NCBI RefSeq assembly: GCF_003347015.1
Contig: NZ_PNFB01000001.1
Location: 310,001 to 374,000 of the forward strand
From: Brachybacterium sp. YJGR34
Lineage (GTDB): Bacteria; Actinomycetota; Actinomycetes; Actinomycetales; Dermabacteraceae
Reading direction: 5' to 3'
DNA: 64,000 bases
Each line of letters opens with the position of its first letter. Positions within the stretch are counted from its first letter, which is position 1. A program made the translations under genes and the position numbers. Below are positions 51,055 through 59,669 of this stretch, piece by piece. The notes beneath the pieces are model-generated. The model was not told where the DNA came from. It made no database searches and worked only from the letters and a program-made list of their open reading frames with translations.

Positions 51055-52586
51055 GCGCCGAGGTCGCCGATCTGCTGGTGATCGGCTCCGGGATCGCCGG
51101 ACTCACGGCGGCGCTGCGGGCAGCGGGCCGCGGCACCGTGCAGCTCGTGACCAAGGCGTCGCTGGACGCGGGCGCGACCGGCTGCGCACAGGGCGGCATC
51201 GCCGCGGCCGTCGGCGCAGGGGACAGCCCCGCCGCCCATGCCCGCGACACCCTGGCCGCCGGGGCGGGCCTCGGCGAGGAGGCGGCCGTGCAGGCGCTGT
51301 GCGCCCAGGGGCCCGCCGCGGTGCGCTCGCTCATCGCGCGCGGGGTCCGCTTCGACCGGGCGGCGCCCGGCGGGGCCGCGACCGACGGCGGTCACGCGCT
51401 GTGCCTCGAGGGCGCCCACTCCCGGCCGCGCATCCTCCACGCCGGCGGCGACGCCACCGGACGCGCCATCCAGGACGCCCTGGTCGCCGCGGTGCGGGAG
51501 CGGCCGGGCGAGATCGCGGTGCGCGAGCACAGCGCACTGCTCGATCTGCTGGTCGAGGACGGGAGGGTGGTCGGCGCCGAGCTGCTCGACGCCGAGGGGC
51601 GCCGGCACCGGATCCGCGCCCGCGCGGTGCTGCTCGCCACCGGAGGAGCGGGACAGCTCTTCGCGCACACCACGAACCCGCCGGTCGCCACCGGGGACGG
51701 GATCGCCGCCGCCTGGCGGGCGGGAGCCGCGGTGGAGGACCTCGAGTTCTACCAGTTCCATCCCACGGCGCTCGCGGCCCCGGGCTCCTTCCTGCTCTCC
51801 GAGGCGGTGCGGGGCGAGGGCGCCGTGCTGCGCGACGAGCGGGGCCGGCGCTTCCTGTCCGCGGTGGATCCCCGCGCCGAGCTCGCCCCGCGGGACGTCG
51901 TGGCCCGGGCGATCGCCCGGGTCATGGCCGCGCAGGACGGACGGCCCGTGCTGCTGGACGCGACGGGCATCGGCGAGCAGCGCCTGCGCGAGCGGTTCCC
52001 GACCCTCGACGCGGTGGTGCGGGAGGCCGGGTACGACTGGGCGCGCGAGGGCGTGCCCGTGACCCCCGCCGCGCACTACTGGATGGGCGGGATCCGCACC
52101 GATCCGGACGGGCGCACCACCCTGCCGGGGCTGTTCGCGGCCGGGGAGTGCGCGCGCACCGGTGTGCACGGCGCGAACCGGCTCGCCTCGAACTCCCTGC
52201 TCGAGGGCGCGGTCTTCGCCGAGCGCGCGGCGGAGGCGATGCTCGCTGACCCCGCGCGCCCCGTCGGCCCGTCGGCCGCGCCCGCCCCGGCGCCCCGCGT
52301 CACCGCCCCCGCGACCGCGCCGGGCTCCGTCTCCCGCGCGGCGCTGCAGAAGGCGATGTGGTCCGGCGCCGGGCTGCTGCGCACCGGCGAGCAGCTCGAC
52401 GCGCTCGCCGGACAGCTCGCGGCATGGCAGGGGCCGGACCCGGCCGCGCTGACCACCCACCGCGCGCTCGAGGACCGCAACCTCCTGGACCTCGCCCGCC
52501 TGCTCACCGCCCACGCCCTGGCGCGCCCCGGCTCCGTGGGCGCCCATCACCGACTCGACACCCCCGCAGAGGCCCTCGCATGCTGA
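51051..52586 (+). CDS. nadB: L-aspartate oxidase
   Basis: Oxidises aspartate to iminoaspartate with FAD. The 511-residue protein has the FAD motif IGSGIAGLTAALRAA at the N-terminus, GATGCAQGGIAAAV, the active-site region HPTALAAPG, and HYWMGGIRTDPDGRT. The C-terminal succinate dehydrogenase-like helical domain is present. Coupled to nadA by ATGA and overlapping nadC by 7 nt. Confidence 0.95.
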   Translation: MSAEVADLLVIGSGIAGLTAALRAAGRGTVQLVTKASLDAGATGCAQGGIAAAVGAGDSPAAHARDTLAAGAGLGEEAAVQALCAQGPAAVRSLIARGVRFDRAAPGGAATDGGHALCLEGAHSRPRILHAGGDATGRAIQDALVAAVRERPGEIAVREHSALLDLLVEDGRVVGAELLDAEGRRHRIRARAVLLATGGAGQLFAHTTNPPVATGDGIAAAWRAGAAVEDLEFYQFHPTALAAPGSFLLSEAVRGEGAVLRDERGRRFLSAVDPRAELAPRDVVARAIARVMAAQDGRPVLLDATGIGEQRLRERFPTLDAVVREAGYDWAREGVPVTPAAHYWMGGIRTDPDGRTTLPGLFAAGECARTGVHGANRLASNSLLEGAVFAERAAEAMLADPARPVGPSAAPAPAPRVTAPATAPGSVSRAALQKAMWSGAGLLRTGEQLDALAGQLAAWQGPDPAALTTHRALEDRNLLDLARLLTAHALARPGSVGAHHRLDTPAEALAC

Positions 52587-53446
52587 CCACCATCCAGATC
52601 GACACCGTCGTCTCCGCCGCCCTCCGGGAGGACGCCCCCTGGGGGGACCTCACCGGCGAGGTGTTCCTGCCCGCCGCCGCCACCGCCACCGCCTCCCTGC
52701 GCGCCCGCGAGGCGGGCGTGCTCTCCGGGATCGACGTCTTCGCCGCCGCCTTCCGCCTCACCGATCCGTCCGTGGAGGTCACCGCGCTCGCCGAGGACGG
52801 GGACCGGTTCGAGACCGGGCAGGAGCTGGCGGTCGTCTCCGGGCCCGCCCGCGCCGTGGTGCAGGCGGAGCGGATCGCCCTGAACCTCACGCAGCGGATG
52901 TCCGGGATCGCGACGCTGACCCGCGCCCTCGTCGACGCCGTGGAGGGGACGGGCGCGCGCATCACCGACACCCGCAAGACCACCCCCGGGCTACGGGCGC
53001 TGGAGCGGCACGCGGTGCGCTGCGGCGGCGGCGTGAACCACCGCTTCTCGCTCTCGGACGCGGTGATGGCCAAGGACAACCATCTGGCGATCCTGCAGCA
53101 GCAGGGCCTGGACCTCACCGCGGCGATCCGCGCCGCCCGCGCCCGGCTGGGCCACACCACCGCTCTCGAGGTGGAGGTGGACCGCCTCGAGCAGATCGAG
53201 CCGGTGATCGCCGGCGGCGTGGACATCATCATGCTGGACAACTTCACCCCCGAGCAGCTGGTGCGCGGCGTCGAGATCGTGGCCGGGCGCGCGATCGTCG
53301 AGGCCAGCGGCACCGTGAACCTCGAGACCGTCGGCGAGATCGCCCGCACCGGGGTCGACGTGATCTCCTCCGGCGCCCTCACCCACAGCGCACGCCACCT
53401 CGACCTGGGGCTGGACATCGCCCTCACCGCCGGGGCTGAGCGGTGA
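52580..53446 (+). CDS. nadC: Nicotinate-nucleotide pyrophosphorylase (quinolinate phosphoribosyltransferase)
   Basis: Converts quinolinate and PRPP to nicotinate mononucleotide. The 288-residue protein carries ITDTRKTTPGLRALERHAVR (substrate loop), GGGVNHRFSLSDAVMAKDNH and IMLDNFTPEQ. It begins with the ATG at 52580 inside the end of nadB. Its stop overlaps the GTG of the cysteine desulfurase gene. Confidence 0.95.
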   Translation: MLTTIQIDTVVSAALREDAPWGDLTGEVFLPAAATATASLRAREAGVLSGIDVFAAAFRLTDPSVEVTALAEDGDRFETGQELAVVSGPARAVVQAERIALNLTQRMSGIATLTRALVDAVEGTGARITDTRKTTPGLRALERHAVRCGGGVNHRFSLSDAVMAKDNHLAILQQQGLDLTAAIRAARARLGHTTALEVEVDRLEQIEPVIAGGVDIIMLDNFTPEQLVRGVEIVAGRAIVEASGTVNLETVGEIARTGVDVISSGALTHSARHLDLGLDIALTAGAER

Positions 53447-54576
53447 TCCACCTCGACACCGCCGCCACCACCCCGGTGCGCCGCGAGGCCCTCGAGGCCG
53501 CCTGGCCCTACCTCACCGGCACCTTCGGCAACCCCTCGAGCCACCATGCGGTGGGGGAGGCGGCTGCCGCGGGCCTCGAGGACGCCCGGGCACGGGTGGC
53601 CCGCGTGCTCGGCGCGCGGCGCAGCGACATCGTCTTCACCGCCGGCGGCACCGAGGCCGCGAACCTCGCGCTGAAGGGCCTCGCCCTCGCCTCCCCACGC
53701 GGGAAGCACCTGGTCACCTCGCCGCTCGAGCACGAGGCGGTGCTGGCGAGCGTCGAGCATCTTCAGCGCGTGCACGGCTTCGAGGTCTCCTTCGTGGAGG
53801 TCGCGCCCGACGGTGCCGTCACCCCCGAGGCGCTGCGGGCCGTGCTCCGCGAGGACACCACGCTGGTCTCCCTGGCGCTGGCGAACAACGAGATCGGCAC
53901 GGTGGCCGACGTGCGGACCCTCGCCGAGGTCGCCCACGCGGTGGGCGCCCTGATCCACACCGACGCCGTCCAGGCCGCCGGCTGGCTCCCGCTGACCGGC
54001 CTCGGCGCGGATGCCCTGACCCTGTCCGGCCACAAGATCGGCGCCCCCAAGGGCATCGGCGTCGCCGCGATCCGGGGGCGGCTCCCGCTCGAGCCGCTCG
54101 TGCACGGCGGCGGTCAGGAGGGCGGCCGGCGCTCCGGCACCGAGAACGTGGCCTTCGCCGTCGCGCTCGCCGTCGCCCTCGAGCGCGCCGAGGCGGAGCG
54201 GGAGGCGCGGACGGCACGGGTCGCCCCGCTGCGCGACGCCTTCCTCGAGCGGGTGCTCGCCGCCCGCGAGGGCGTGCTGCTGACCGGCGCCTCCCCGCAC
54301 GGCCCGGGGGAGCGCCTGCCCGGCCACGCCTCCGTCTGCATCCCCGGCCTCAGCGGGGAATCGGTGCTGCTGGACCTCGCCGAGCGCGGGGTGATCGCCT
54401 CGAGCGGCTCCGCCTGCGCCGCCGGCAGCGACGAGCCCAGCCACGTCCTGACCGCCCTCGGGATCCCGCGCGAGGTGGCGCAGACCGCGGTGCGCTTCAC
54501 CCTGGGCGGGGACGTGGAAGAGGAGCAGCTGGAGGCGGCCGCCGCCGCGGTCGAGCAGGTGCTCGCGCTCCGCTGA
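53443..54576 (+). CDS. Cysteine desulfurase (NifS/IscS-like)
   Basis: PLP enzyme giving persulfide sulfur from cysteine, 377 residues. Substrate-binding IHLDTAATTPV at the start, the PLP lysine in LSGHKIGAPKG and the mobile Cys in SSGSACAAGSDE are visible. GTG at 53443 overlaps the nadC stop (GTGA), placing it as the fourth coupled nad gene. It probably supplies the NadA Fe-S cluster, as in other nad operons with a nifS-like gene; this is inference from position. Confidence 0.92.
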   Translation: MIHLDTAATTPVRREALEAAWPYLTGTFGNPSSHHAVGEAAAAGLEDARARVARVLGARRSDIVFTAGGTEAANLALKGLALASPRGKHLVTSPLEHEAVLASVEHLQRVHGFEVSFVEVAPDGAVTPEALRAVLREDTTLVSLALANNEIGTVADVRTLAEVAHAVGALIHTDAVQAAGWLPLTGLGADALTLSGHKIGAPKGIGVAAIRGRLPLEPLVHGGGQEGGRRSGTENVAFAVALAVALERAEAEREARTARVAPLRDAFLERVLAAREGVLLTGASPHGPGERLPGHASVCIPGLSGESVLLDLAERGVIASSGSACAAGSDEPSHVLTALGIPREVAQTAVRFTLGGDVEEEQLEAAAAAVEQVLALR

Positions 54577-54589
54577 GGCGCTCCTCCCC

Positions 54590-54595
54590 TACACT
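54590..54595 (+). promoter_or_regulatory. Putative -10 box of leaderless nucleotidyltransferase gene
   Basis: TACACT ends 6 nt before the GTG at 54602, separating this operon from the nad operon. Confidence 0.5.
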
Positions 54596-54601
54596 GCTCG
54601 C

Positions 54602-55435
54602 GTGAGCGAACACAACGTGAACGAATCCACCGTCCGCCGTGCCGTCATCCTCGCCCGCGGTCTCGGCACCCGCATGCGCAAGGCCGACGACACTGCCCGG
54701 CTCGACGAGAAGCAGGCCGCCGTCGCCAGCAGCGGGGTGAAGGCCCTGATCGACGTCGGCCGGCCCTTCCTCGACTACGTGATCTCCGCCCTCGCCGACA
54801 TCGGCATCACCGAGGTGTGCCTGGTCATCGGCCCCGAGCACGACATGCTGCGGGAGTACGCCGCCGCCGTCACCGGGGGGCGGGTCACCGTCACCACCGC
54901 CGTGCAGGCCGAGCCGCGGGGCACCGCCGATGCCGTCGCCGCGGCCGCCGACTTCGCCGGCGACCAGCGCGTGATCGTCCTGAACTCCGACAACTACTAC
55001 CCGCGCGAGGCACTCGCCGCGCTCGCCGACGCTCCCGGCACCGCCCTGGTGGGCTTCGACCGCGACGCCCTCGTGGCCGGCTCCACCATCCCCGCCGACC
55101 GCGTGCGCGCCTTCGCGCTGATCTCCGTCGACGACGCCGGCCACCTGCGCGACATCGTCGAGAAGCCCGATGCGCAGACCCTGTCCGCCTACGGTGCGGA
55201 CGCTCCCGTCTCCATGAACGCCTGGCTGTTCACCCCCGCGATCTTCGCGGCCTGCGCCCGTGTCGAGCCCTCCGTGCGCGGCGAGCTCGAGATCATCGAC
55301 GCCGTGCGCCTGCTGCAGGCCGAGGGCGAGGAGATCACGGTGGTGCCCGCGGCCGTGGGCGTGCTGGACATGTCCTCGCGCGGTGACGTCGCCGCCGTCG
55401 CCGAGGCGCTCGCCGGCATCGAGGTGCGCCTGTGA
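54602..55435 (+). CDS. Sugar-phosphate nucleotidyltransferase-like protein
   Basis: A 277-residue NTP-transferase-fold protein. It has the pyrophosphorylase signature in a slightly unusual form, AVILARGLGTRM (usual LAAGxGTRM), then AEPRGTADAVAAA, VLNSDNYYPREAL and DIVEKPD. It would join a nucleoside triphosphate to a sugar phosphate. GTG 54602 lies 6 nt after a -10 box. Its last base triplet overlaps the sugar kinase start, so it is likely to act with that enzyme, the kinase making the sugar 1-phosphate. Confidence 0.85.
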   Translation: MSEHNVNESTVRRAVILARGLGTRMRKADDTARLDEKQAAVASSGVKALIDVGRPFLDYVISALADIGITEVCLVIGPEHDMLREYAAAVTGGRVTVTTAVQAEPRGTADAVAAAADFAGDQRVIVLNSDNYYPREALAALADAPGTALVGFDRDALVAGSTIPADRVRAFALISVDDAGHLRDIVEKPDAQTLSAYGADAPVSMNAWLFTPAIFAACARVEPSVRGELEIIDAVRLLQAEGEEITVVPAAVGVLDMSSRGDVAAVAEALAGIEVRL

Positions 55436-56685
55436 GCGACCCCCTGGAGCAGCTGCTCGAGAGCACGGGCGCGGAGACGGTGCGCTGGTTCGTGCCCGGC
55501 CGCATCGAGGTCCTCGGCAAGCACACCGACTACGCCGGAGGGCGCTCCCTGCTCGCCGCCGTCGACGCCGGCCACACCCTCACCGCGACCGCGCGGGCGG
55601 ACCGCCTGCTGCAGGTGCGCTCCGCGGGGGCCGAGGGGGTCGTCGTCCTCGACCTCGACCACCCCGCGGAGCCGTCGGCGGATGCGGCCGACGGCCACTG
55701 GGGCGGCTACGTCCGCACCGTCGCCCGGCGCCTGGAGACGAACTTCCCCGGCCGCCTGCGCGGCGCGGACGTCACCGTCACCTCGACCCTGCCGCTCGCG
55801 GCGGGGATGTCCAGCTCCTCCGCGCTCGTGGTGGGCCTGGCGCTGACGCTGATCGATCTCTCCGGCGTGGCCGCCGACCCGGCCTTCGCCCGTGAGATCA
55901 CGACCGTCGAGCAGCTCTCGGAGTACCTCGGCACCGTCGAGAACGGGCAGAGCTTCGGGAGCCTCGCCGGTGAGCGCGGCGTGGGCACCTTCGGCGGCAG
56001 CGAGGACCACACCGCGATGCTGTGCGGCGCACCGGGCGCCCTGGTCCAGTACTCCTTCTGCCCCGTGCGGCACGAACGGACGATCCCCCTGGGCGCGGAG
56101 CTCGCGCTCGTGGTCGCCGTCAGCGGCGTCGAGGCGGCCAAGACCGGCGCCGCCCGCGCGGACTACAACCGCGTCTCCCTCGCGGTGGCCGAGATCCTGC
56201 GCCGCTGGCGCGAGGACTCCGGTCGCACCGAGCCCTCCCTCGCCGCGGCCGTCGCCTCCGGGCCCGGGGCCGTGCGGCGGCTGCGCGAGCTCGCGGCCGA
56301 CGACGAGTACCTGCGCGGCCGCCTCGAGCAGTTCCTCGCCGAGTCCGAGCGACTGGTCCCCGCCGCGGCGCTCGCGCTCGCGGAGGGCGATCTCGCGGAG
56401 CTGGGCCCGCTGGTCGACGCCTCTCAGCGCGGTGCCGAGGAGGGCCTGCGCAACCAGGTGCCCGAGACCGTCGCCCTGCAGCGCCTCGCCCGGGAGCTCG
56501 GCGCCCACGCCGCGAGCGCCTTCGGAGCGGGGTTCGGCGGCAGCGTCTGGGCGCTGGTGCCGGCCGATGCCGCGGAGGACTTCGCCGGCCGGTGGCGCGC
56601 GGCCTACCTCGCCGCTCACCCCGAGCGCTCCGGCGCCACCACCGCGGTCGTGCATCCCGGGGGTCCCGCCCGCCGTCTGCCCTGA
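55432..56685 (+). CDS. Galactokinase-family GHMP sugar kinase
   Basis: A 417-residue GHMP kinase. The substrate motif is PGRIEVLGKHTDYAGG, where true galactokinases usually have GEHTDYN, so a sugar other than galactose is possible. ATP motif LPLAAGMSSSSAL, a catalytic-type Asp in FGGSEDHTAM and the C-terminal GAGFGGSVWAL are present. GTG 55432 overlaps the nucleotidyltransferase stop (GTGA). The pair suggests a salvage route from free sugar to NDP-sugar. Confidence 0.85.
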   Translation: MSDPLEQLLESTGAETVRWFVPGRIEVLGKHTDYAGGRSLLAAVDAGHTLTATARADRLLQVRSAGAEGVVVLDLDHPAEPSADAADGHWGGYVRTVARRLETNFPGRLRGADVTVTSTLPLAAGMSSSSALVVGLALTLIDLSGVAADPAFAREITTVEQLSEYLGTVENGQSFGSLAGERGVGTFGGSEDHTAMLCGAPGALVQYSFCPVRHERTIPLGAELALVVAVSGVEAAKTGAARADYNRVSLAVAEILRRWREDSGRTEPSLAAAVASGPGAVRRLRELAADDEYLRGRLEQFLAESERLVPAAALALAEGDLAELGPLVDASQRGAEEGLRNQVPETVALQRLARELGAHAASAFGAGFGGSVWALVPADAAEDFAGRWRAAYLAAHPERSGATTAVVHPGGPARRLP

Positions 56686-56716
56686 ACGGCGGCGCCGTGC
56701 GTGACACACTGGCGGC

Positions 56717-57520
56717 GTGAGCACGCCGATGAACAACTCCCTGCCCTGGCCGACCGAGGCCGAGGTGCTGCCGATCGCCTCCGTGCGACCGGTCCTGGAC
56801 CGCCTGGCCTCCCTGGTCACCACCCACGCGGACGACGCCGCCCTGATCCCGGGCCTCGCCGTCACCGAGGAGGAGGTGGCCGCGGACCCGCCGCCCGCCC
56901 TCGAGCAGGTCGTCGACGAGCTCGGCGGGATCACCGTGGCCGGGGCGAGCCTGCTGACCCTGCTCATCGAGGACCGCACCGATGTGGGCCCCTACACGCT
57001 GATGGGGGAGTCGACCAGCTACTACCCCCTGTACGAGACCTCCGACGCCGCCGTGGTCCTCACCCTCGACGAGGACGGCGCCCCCGGCGCGGTCTACGGC
57101 ATCGGGGAGGACCTCGCCCTGCAGCTCGCCGCCCCGGACCTGGGCGCCTACCTCGAGCGCGTCGCCGATGCCCTCGAGGCGGTGCTCGCCGACCTCGCGC
57201 AGCGCGGCCCGGCGGACGACGAGTCCCCCGCCTCCCGCACCGAGGCCGCCGAGCAGCTCCTGGACGAGCACCTCTTCGCCGATCTGCTGGGGCTGCGGGA
57301 CGGGGACGAGGCGGCCGCGGCGGAGACCGTGCCGCTGCAGGACCCCGCCGCCGCGGGCCTGGAGGGCCTGCCCGCGGGGGTGCTCGCGGTCGCCGACCTG
57401 CGCACGGCCCCCGTCGGCGCCCGCGTCGACCTCATGGACGTCGAGATCGGGGACGACCCGCTCGCGCTGCGAGTGCTCTGGCGCGAGCGCGGCCGCGTGC
57501 TCGCCCTGCGCGAGGACTAG
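56717..57520 (+). CDS. Hypothetical acidic protein, possibly SUKH-like
   Basis: A 267-residue, strongly acidic protein. The segment around TLLIEDRTDVGPYTLMGEST, then YYPLYETSDAAVVLTLDEDG, recalls SMI1/KNR4 (SUKH)-type folds, but the match is weak. There is no signal peptide or membrane helix. GTG 56717 is preceded by CACACT with a 6-nt gap, so leaderless initiation is possible. It follows the kinase gene by 31 nt. Function unknown. Confidence 0.55.
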   Translation: MSTPMNNSLPWPTEAEVLPIASVRPVLDRLASLVTTHADDAALIPGLAVTEEEVAADPPPALEQVVDELGGITVAGASLLTLLIEDRTDVGPYTLMGESTSYYPLYETSDAAVVLTLDEDGAPGAVYGIGEDLALQLAAPDLGAYLERVADALEAVLADLAQRGPADDESPASRTEAAEQLLDEHLFADLLGLRDGDEAAAAETVPLQDPAAAGLEGLPAGVLAVADLRTAPVGARVDLMDVEIGDDPLALRVLWRERGRVLALRED

Positions 57521-57667
57521 ACACCGTCCGCGCGGCGAGCATCACGTCCTCGCATCGTCGCTGGTCGGAGCATGGGGAATCCTCCCCATTCCCTCGCCTG
57601 CCCGGCCTCGCTACGGTGAGGTCGACATCAGGGGCGCCCGGACGGACCGGGATCGGAGACGAGGGAC

Positions 57668-58651
57668 GTGCGGTCGATGAGCGGATTCTGGGGAGCCGAC
57701 ACCGAGGCGCTGCGCACCCTCGGCATGGCCTGCGCTCGCCGTGCCACCGTCCTCGAGGATCTCGCCTCCGCGCTGTCCTCGACGATCGACGGGACGGAAT
57801 GGATCGGTGAGGACGCCGAGCGCTTCCGTGCCGACTGGACCGGGAAGGTGCGCCCGGGCCTGCAGGACCACGGCGTCGAGCTGCGCCAGCGAGCGCGCCG
57901 GCTCGCCCTGCACGCCGACGAGCAGGACGCGGCCTCCGCCCCCGACTCCCCGGGCGGGAGCGGCGCCGGCGGCTCCGGCGGTGGGGGCCGCGGGGGTCCC
58001 GGCGGGGCCGGCGGCAGCGGGTCGCGCTCGGGCACGGGATCCGTGGCGGAGGCGGGGGATCCGCTCGCGGCGCTCCTGGCGGGCGCGGGCGACGGAGGGC
58101 CCTCGGGGGCGCTCGGCGACCTGCTCCGTGAGGTGCTCAGCACCCCAGAGGGCCGTGCGGGGCTGCTCGGAGGTCTGCTCGGCGGTGCGCTCGGCGGTCT
58201 GCTGGCGGACATGATCGACCGCGCCCTGGGCGCCGGGATGGGGATCGAGGACCTGCTCAGCGGGATGGGAGCCGGCGCGGGACTCAGCGACCTGCTCGGC
58301 GAGGAAGGCCGGATGGTCGGGGCGGCCGCCGACGGTGACGCGTCCTCGGCCTCCGCGGAGCCGGGCACAGTGGGCTCTGGCTCGGGTGGCGGCGAGGGCG
58401 GCGACTCCGCCTCCGGCCCGGAGTCCGGGGCCGCGGAATCCGGCGGCGCGGGCTCCGGCTCCGCGGCCGCCACGACGGAGGGTCCCGGGCAGAGCAGCGG
58501 CACCGCCTCTGCCGGCCGGATCGGGATCACCGAGGAGACCGCACCGCAGTCCCTGCTGGAGCGGCTGCTGGCGATGCTCGGGGACGCCCGGGGCGCAGCC
58601 GGCGCCCCGGCGATCGGCGAGGGCCTCGGGCACGGCGTCACCCCGCGCTGA
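57668..58651 (+). CDS. WXG100-like protein with long Gly/Ser-rich tail
   Basis: A 327-residue protein. Residues 1-95 resemble the WXG100 fold of type VII secretion substrates: a helix, WIG near residue 46, then a second helix (DWTGKVRPGLQDHGVELRQR). Residues 98-130 are a Gly/Ser linker, 130-215 include a Gly-zipper-like helical stretch (GLLGGLLGGALGGLL), and the rest is low complexity. GGAG precedes the GTG at 57668; the ATG at 57677 is an alternative. TACGGT at 57612-57617 may be the -10 box. No ESX genes are in the window. Confidence 0.7.
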   Translation: MRSMSGFWGADTEALRTLGMACARRATVLEDLASALSSTIDGTEWIGEDAERFRADWTGKVRPGLQDHGVELRQRARRLALHADEQDAASAPDSPGGSGAGGSGGGGRGGPGGAGGSGSRSGTGSVAEAGDPLAALLAGAGDGGPSGALGDLLREVLSTPEGRAGLLGGLLGGALGGLLADMIDRALGAGMGIEDLLSGMGAGAGLSDLLGEEGRMVGAAADGDASSASAEPGTVGSGSGGGEGGDSASGPESGAAESGGAGSGSAAATTEGPGQSSGTASAGRIGITEETAPQSLLERLLAMLGDARGAAGAPAIGEGLGHGVTPR

Positions 58652-58716
58652 GCGGCGGGTCTACCCTGGAGAGGTGGCCTCCGCCCCGGTGAGGCCGTCC
58701 CAGCAGGAGCATCCCC

Positions 58717-59604
58717 ATGACCAGCACCCAGCCCGCCCCGGTCCTCGTCCTCGTCCCCGGCGCGGCCGGCGCCCCCGCCGACGGCGGGCCCCGCTTCCAC
58801 CTCGCGGACGCCGACGCCCCGCAGCTCTCGGTCATCGACCTGGTCGTCACCCGCGGCGACGGGGTCTTCGAGACGATCGGCGCCTTCGACGGCACGGCGG
58901 TGAACGTCGGCCCCCACCTCGAGCGGCTCGCCCGCAGCGCCGCCCAGCTCGAGCTGCCGGCGCCCGAACAGGCCACGATCGCCGAGGCGGTCGAGGCCGC
59001 CATCACGGCCCATGAGGCCGTCGCCGAGCTCAGCGTGCGGGTGATGTACACCCGCGGCCTCGAGGGCGGCTCCGCTCCCACCTGCTGGATCCATGCCCGC
59101 GTCTCCGACGACTGGTCCGCGCACCGGGAGGGGATCCGGGTCGCCGCCCTGGACCGCGGCCTGCCCACCACCGCGGCGCAGACCAGCCCGTGGCTGCTGC
59201 AGGGCGCCAAGACTCTCAGCTACGCGGTGAACATGGCCGCTGGGCGGGAGGCGAGGCGCCGCGGCGCCGCCGACGTCCTGTTCGTCGCGAGCGACGGCTA
59301 CGTCCTCGAGGGCCCCACCTCCACCCTGCTGGTGCGGCGCGGCGAGGAGTTCCTCACCACCCCCGTCAGCGCTGGGGTGCTGCCGGGCACCAGCGTGAAC
59401 ACCCTGTTCGCGCGCCTGCAGGCGGAGGGCGTCACCGTCCGGGAGCAGCTGATGACCCCGGCGGAGGTGCAGGGCTCCGACGCCGCCTGGCTGCTGTCCT
59501 CGACCCGCCTCGCAGCGCCGATCACGCATCTCGACGACGTCGAGCTGCCGGTGGACAGCGCGCTCACCGACCGCTTCGGTCGGATCCTCGCCGGCCGCGA
59601 CTGA
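58717..59604 (+). CDS. Class IV aminotransferase, PabC-like
   Basis: PLP fold-type IV enzyme, 295 residues; aminodeoxychorismate lyase or branched-chain aminotransferase-like. The PLP lysine is in LLQGAKTLSYAVNM, with GDGVFETIGAFDG at the start and DGYVLEGPTSTLLV, then GVLPGTSVNTLF, all typical of PabC-type proteins. CAGGAG precedes the ATG, and TACCCT at 58662-58667 is a likely -10 box. pabA and pabB are not in the window, so the exact substrate is unsure. Confidence 0.85.
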   Translation: MTSTQPAPVLVLVPGAAGAPADGGPRFHLADADAPQLSVIDLVVTRGDGVFETIGAFDGTAVNVGPHLERLARSAAQLELPAPEQATIAEAVEAAITAHEAVAELSVRVMYTRGLEGGSAPTCWIHARVSDDWSAHREGIRVAALDRGLPTTAAQTSPWLLQGAKTLSYAVNMAAGREARRRGAADVLFVASDGYVLEGPTSTLLVRRGEEFLTTPVSAGVLPGTSVNTLFARLQAEGVTVREQLMTPAEVQGSDAAWLLSSTRLAAPITHLDDVELPVDSALTDRFGRILAGRD

Positions 59605-59648
59605 GGTCCTCCCGGCGCCCCCCGGCCCGCGGGCGCGCCGGTGGCCGT

Positions 59649-59664
59649 CGGCCGCTCGCGGCCG
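59649..59664. terminator. GC-rich hairpin between convergent pabC-like and sorC-like genes
   Basis: CGGCCGC (59649-59655) and GCGGCCG (59658-59664) are perfect complements around TC. In practice one pair would open to give a 4-nt loop. It lies between two convergent stops. Confidence 0.4.
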
Positions 59665-59669
59665 GCGGC

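Noticed and set aside
57668..58651. A type VII (ESX) secretion locus
   Set aside because: Only one WXG100-like gene is present. No EccC ATPase, EccB/D/E or mycosin gene is in the window.
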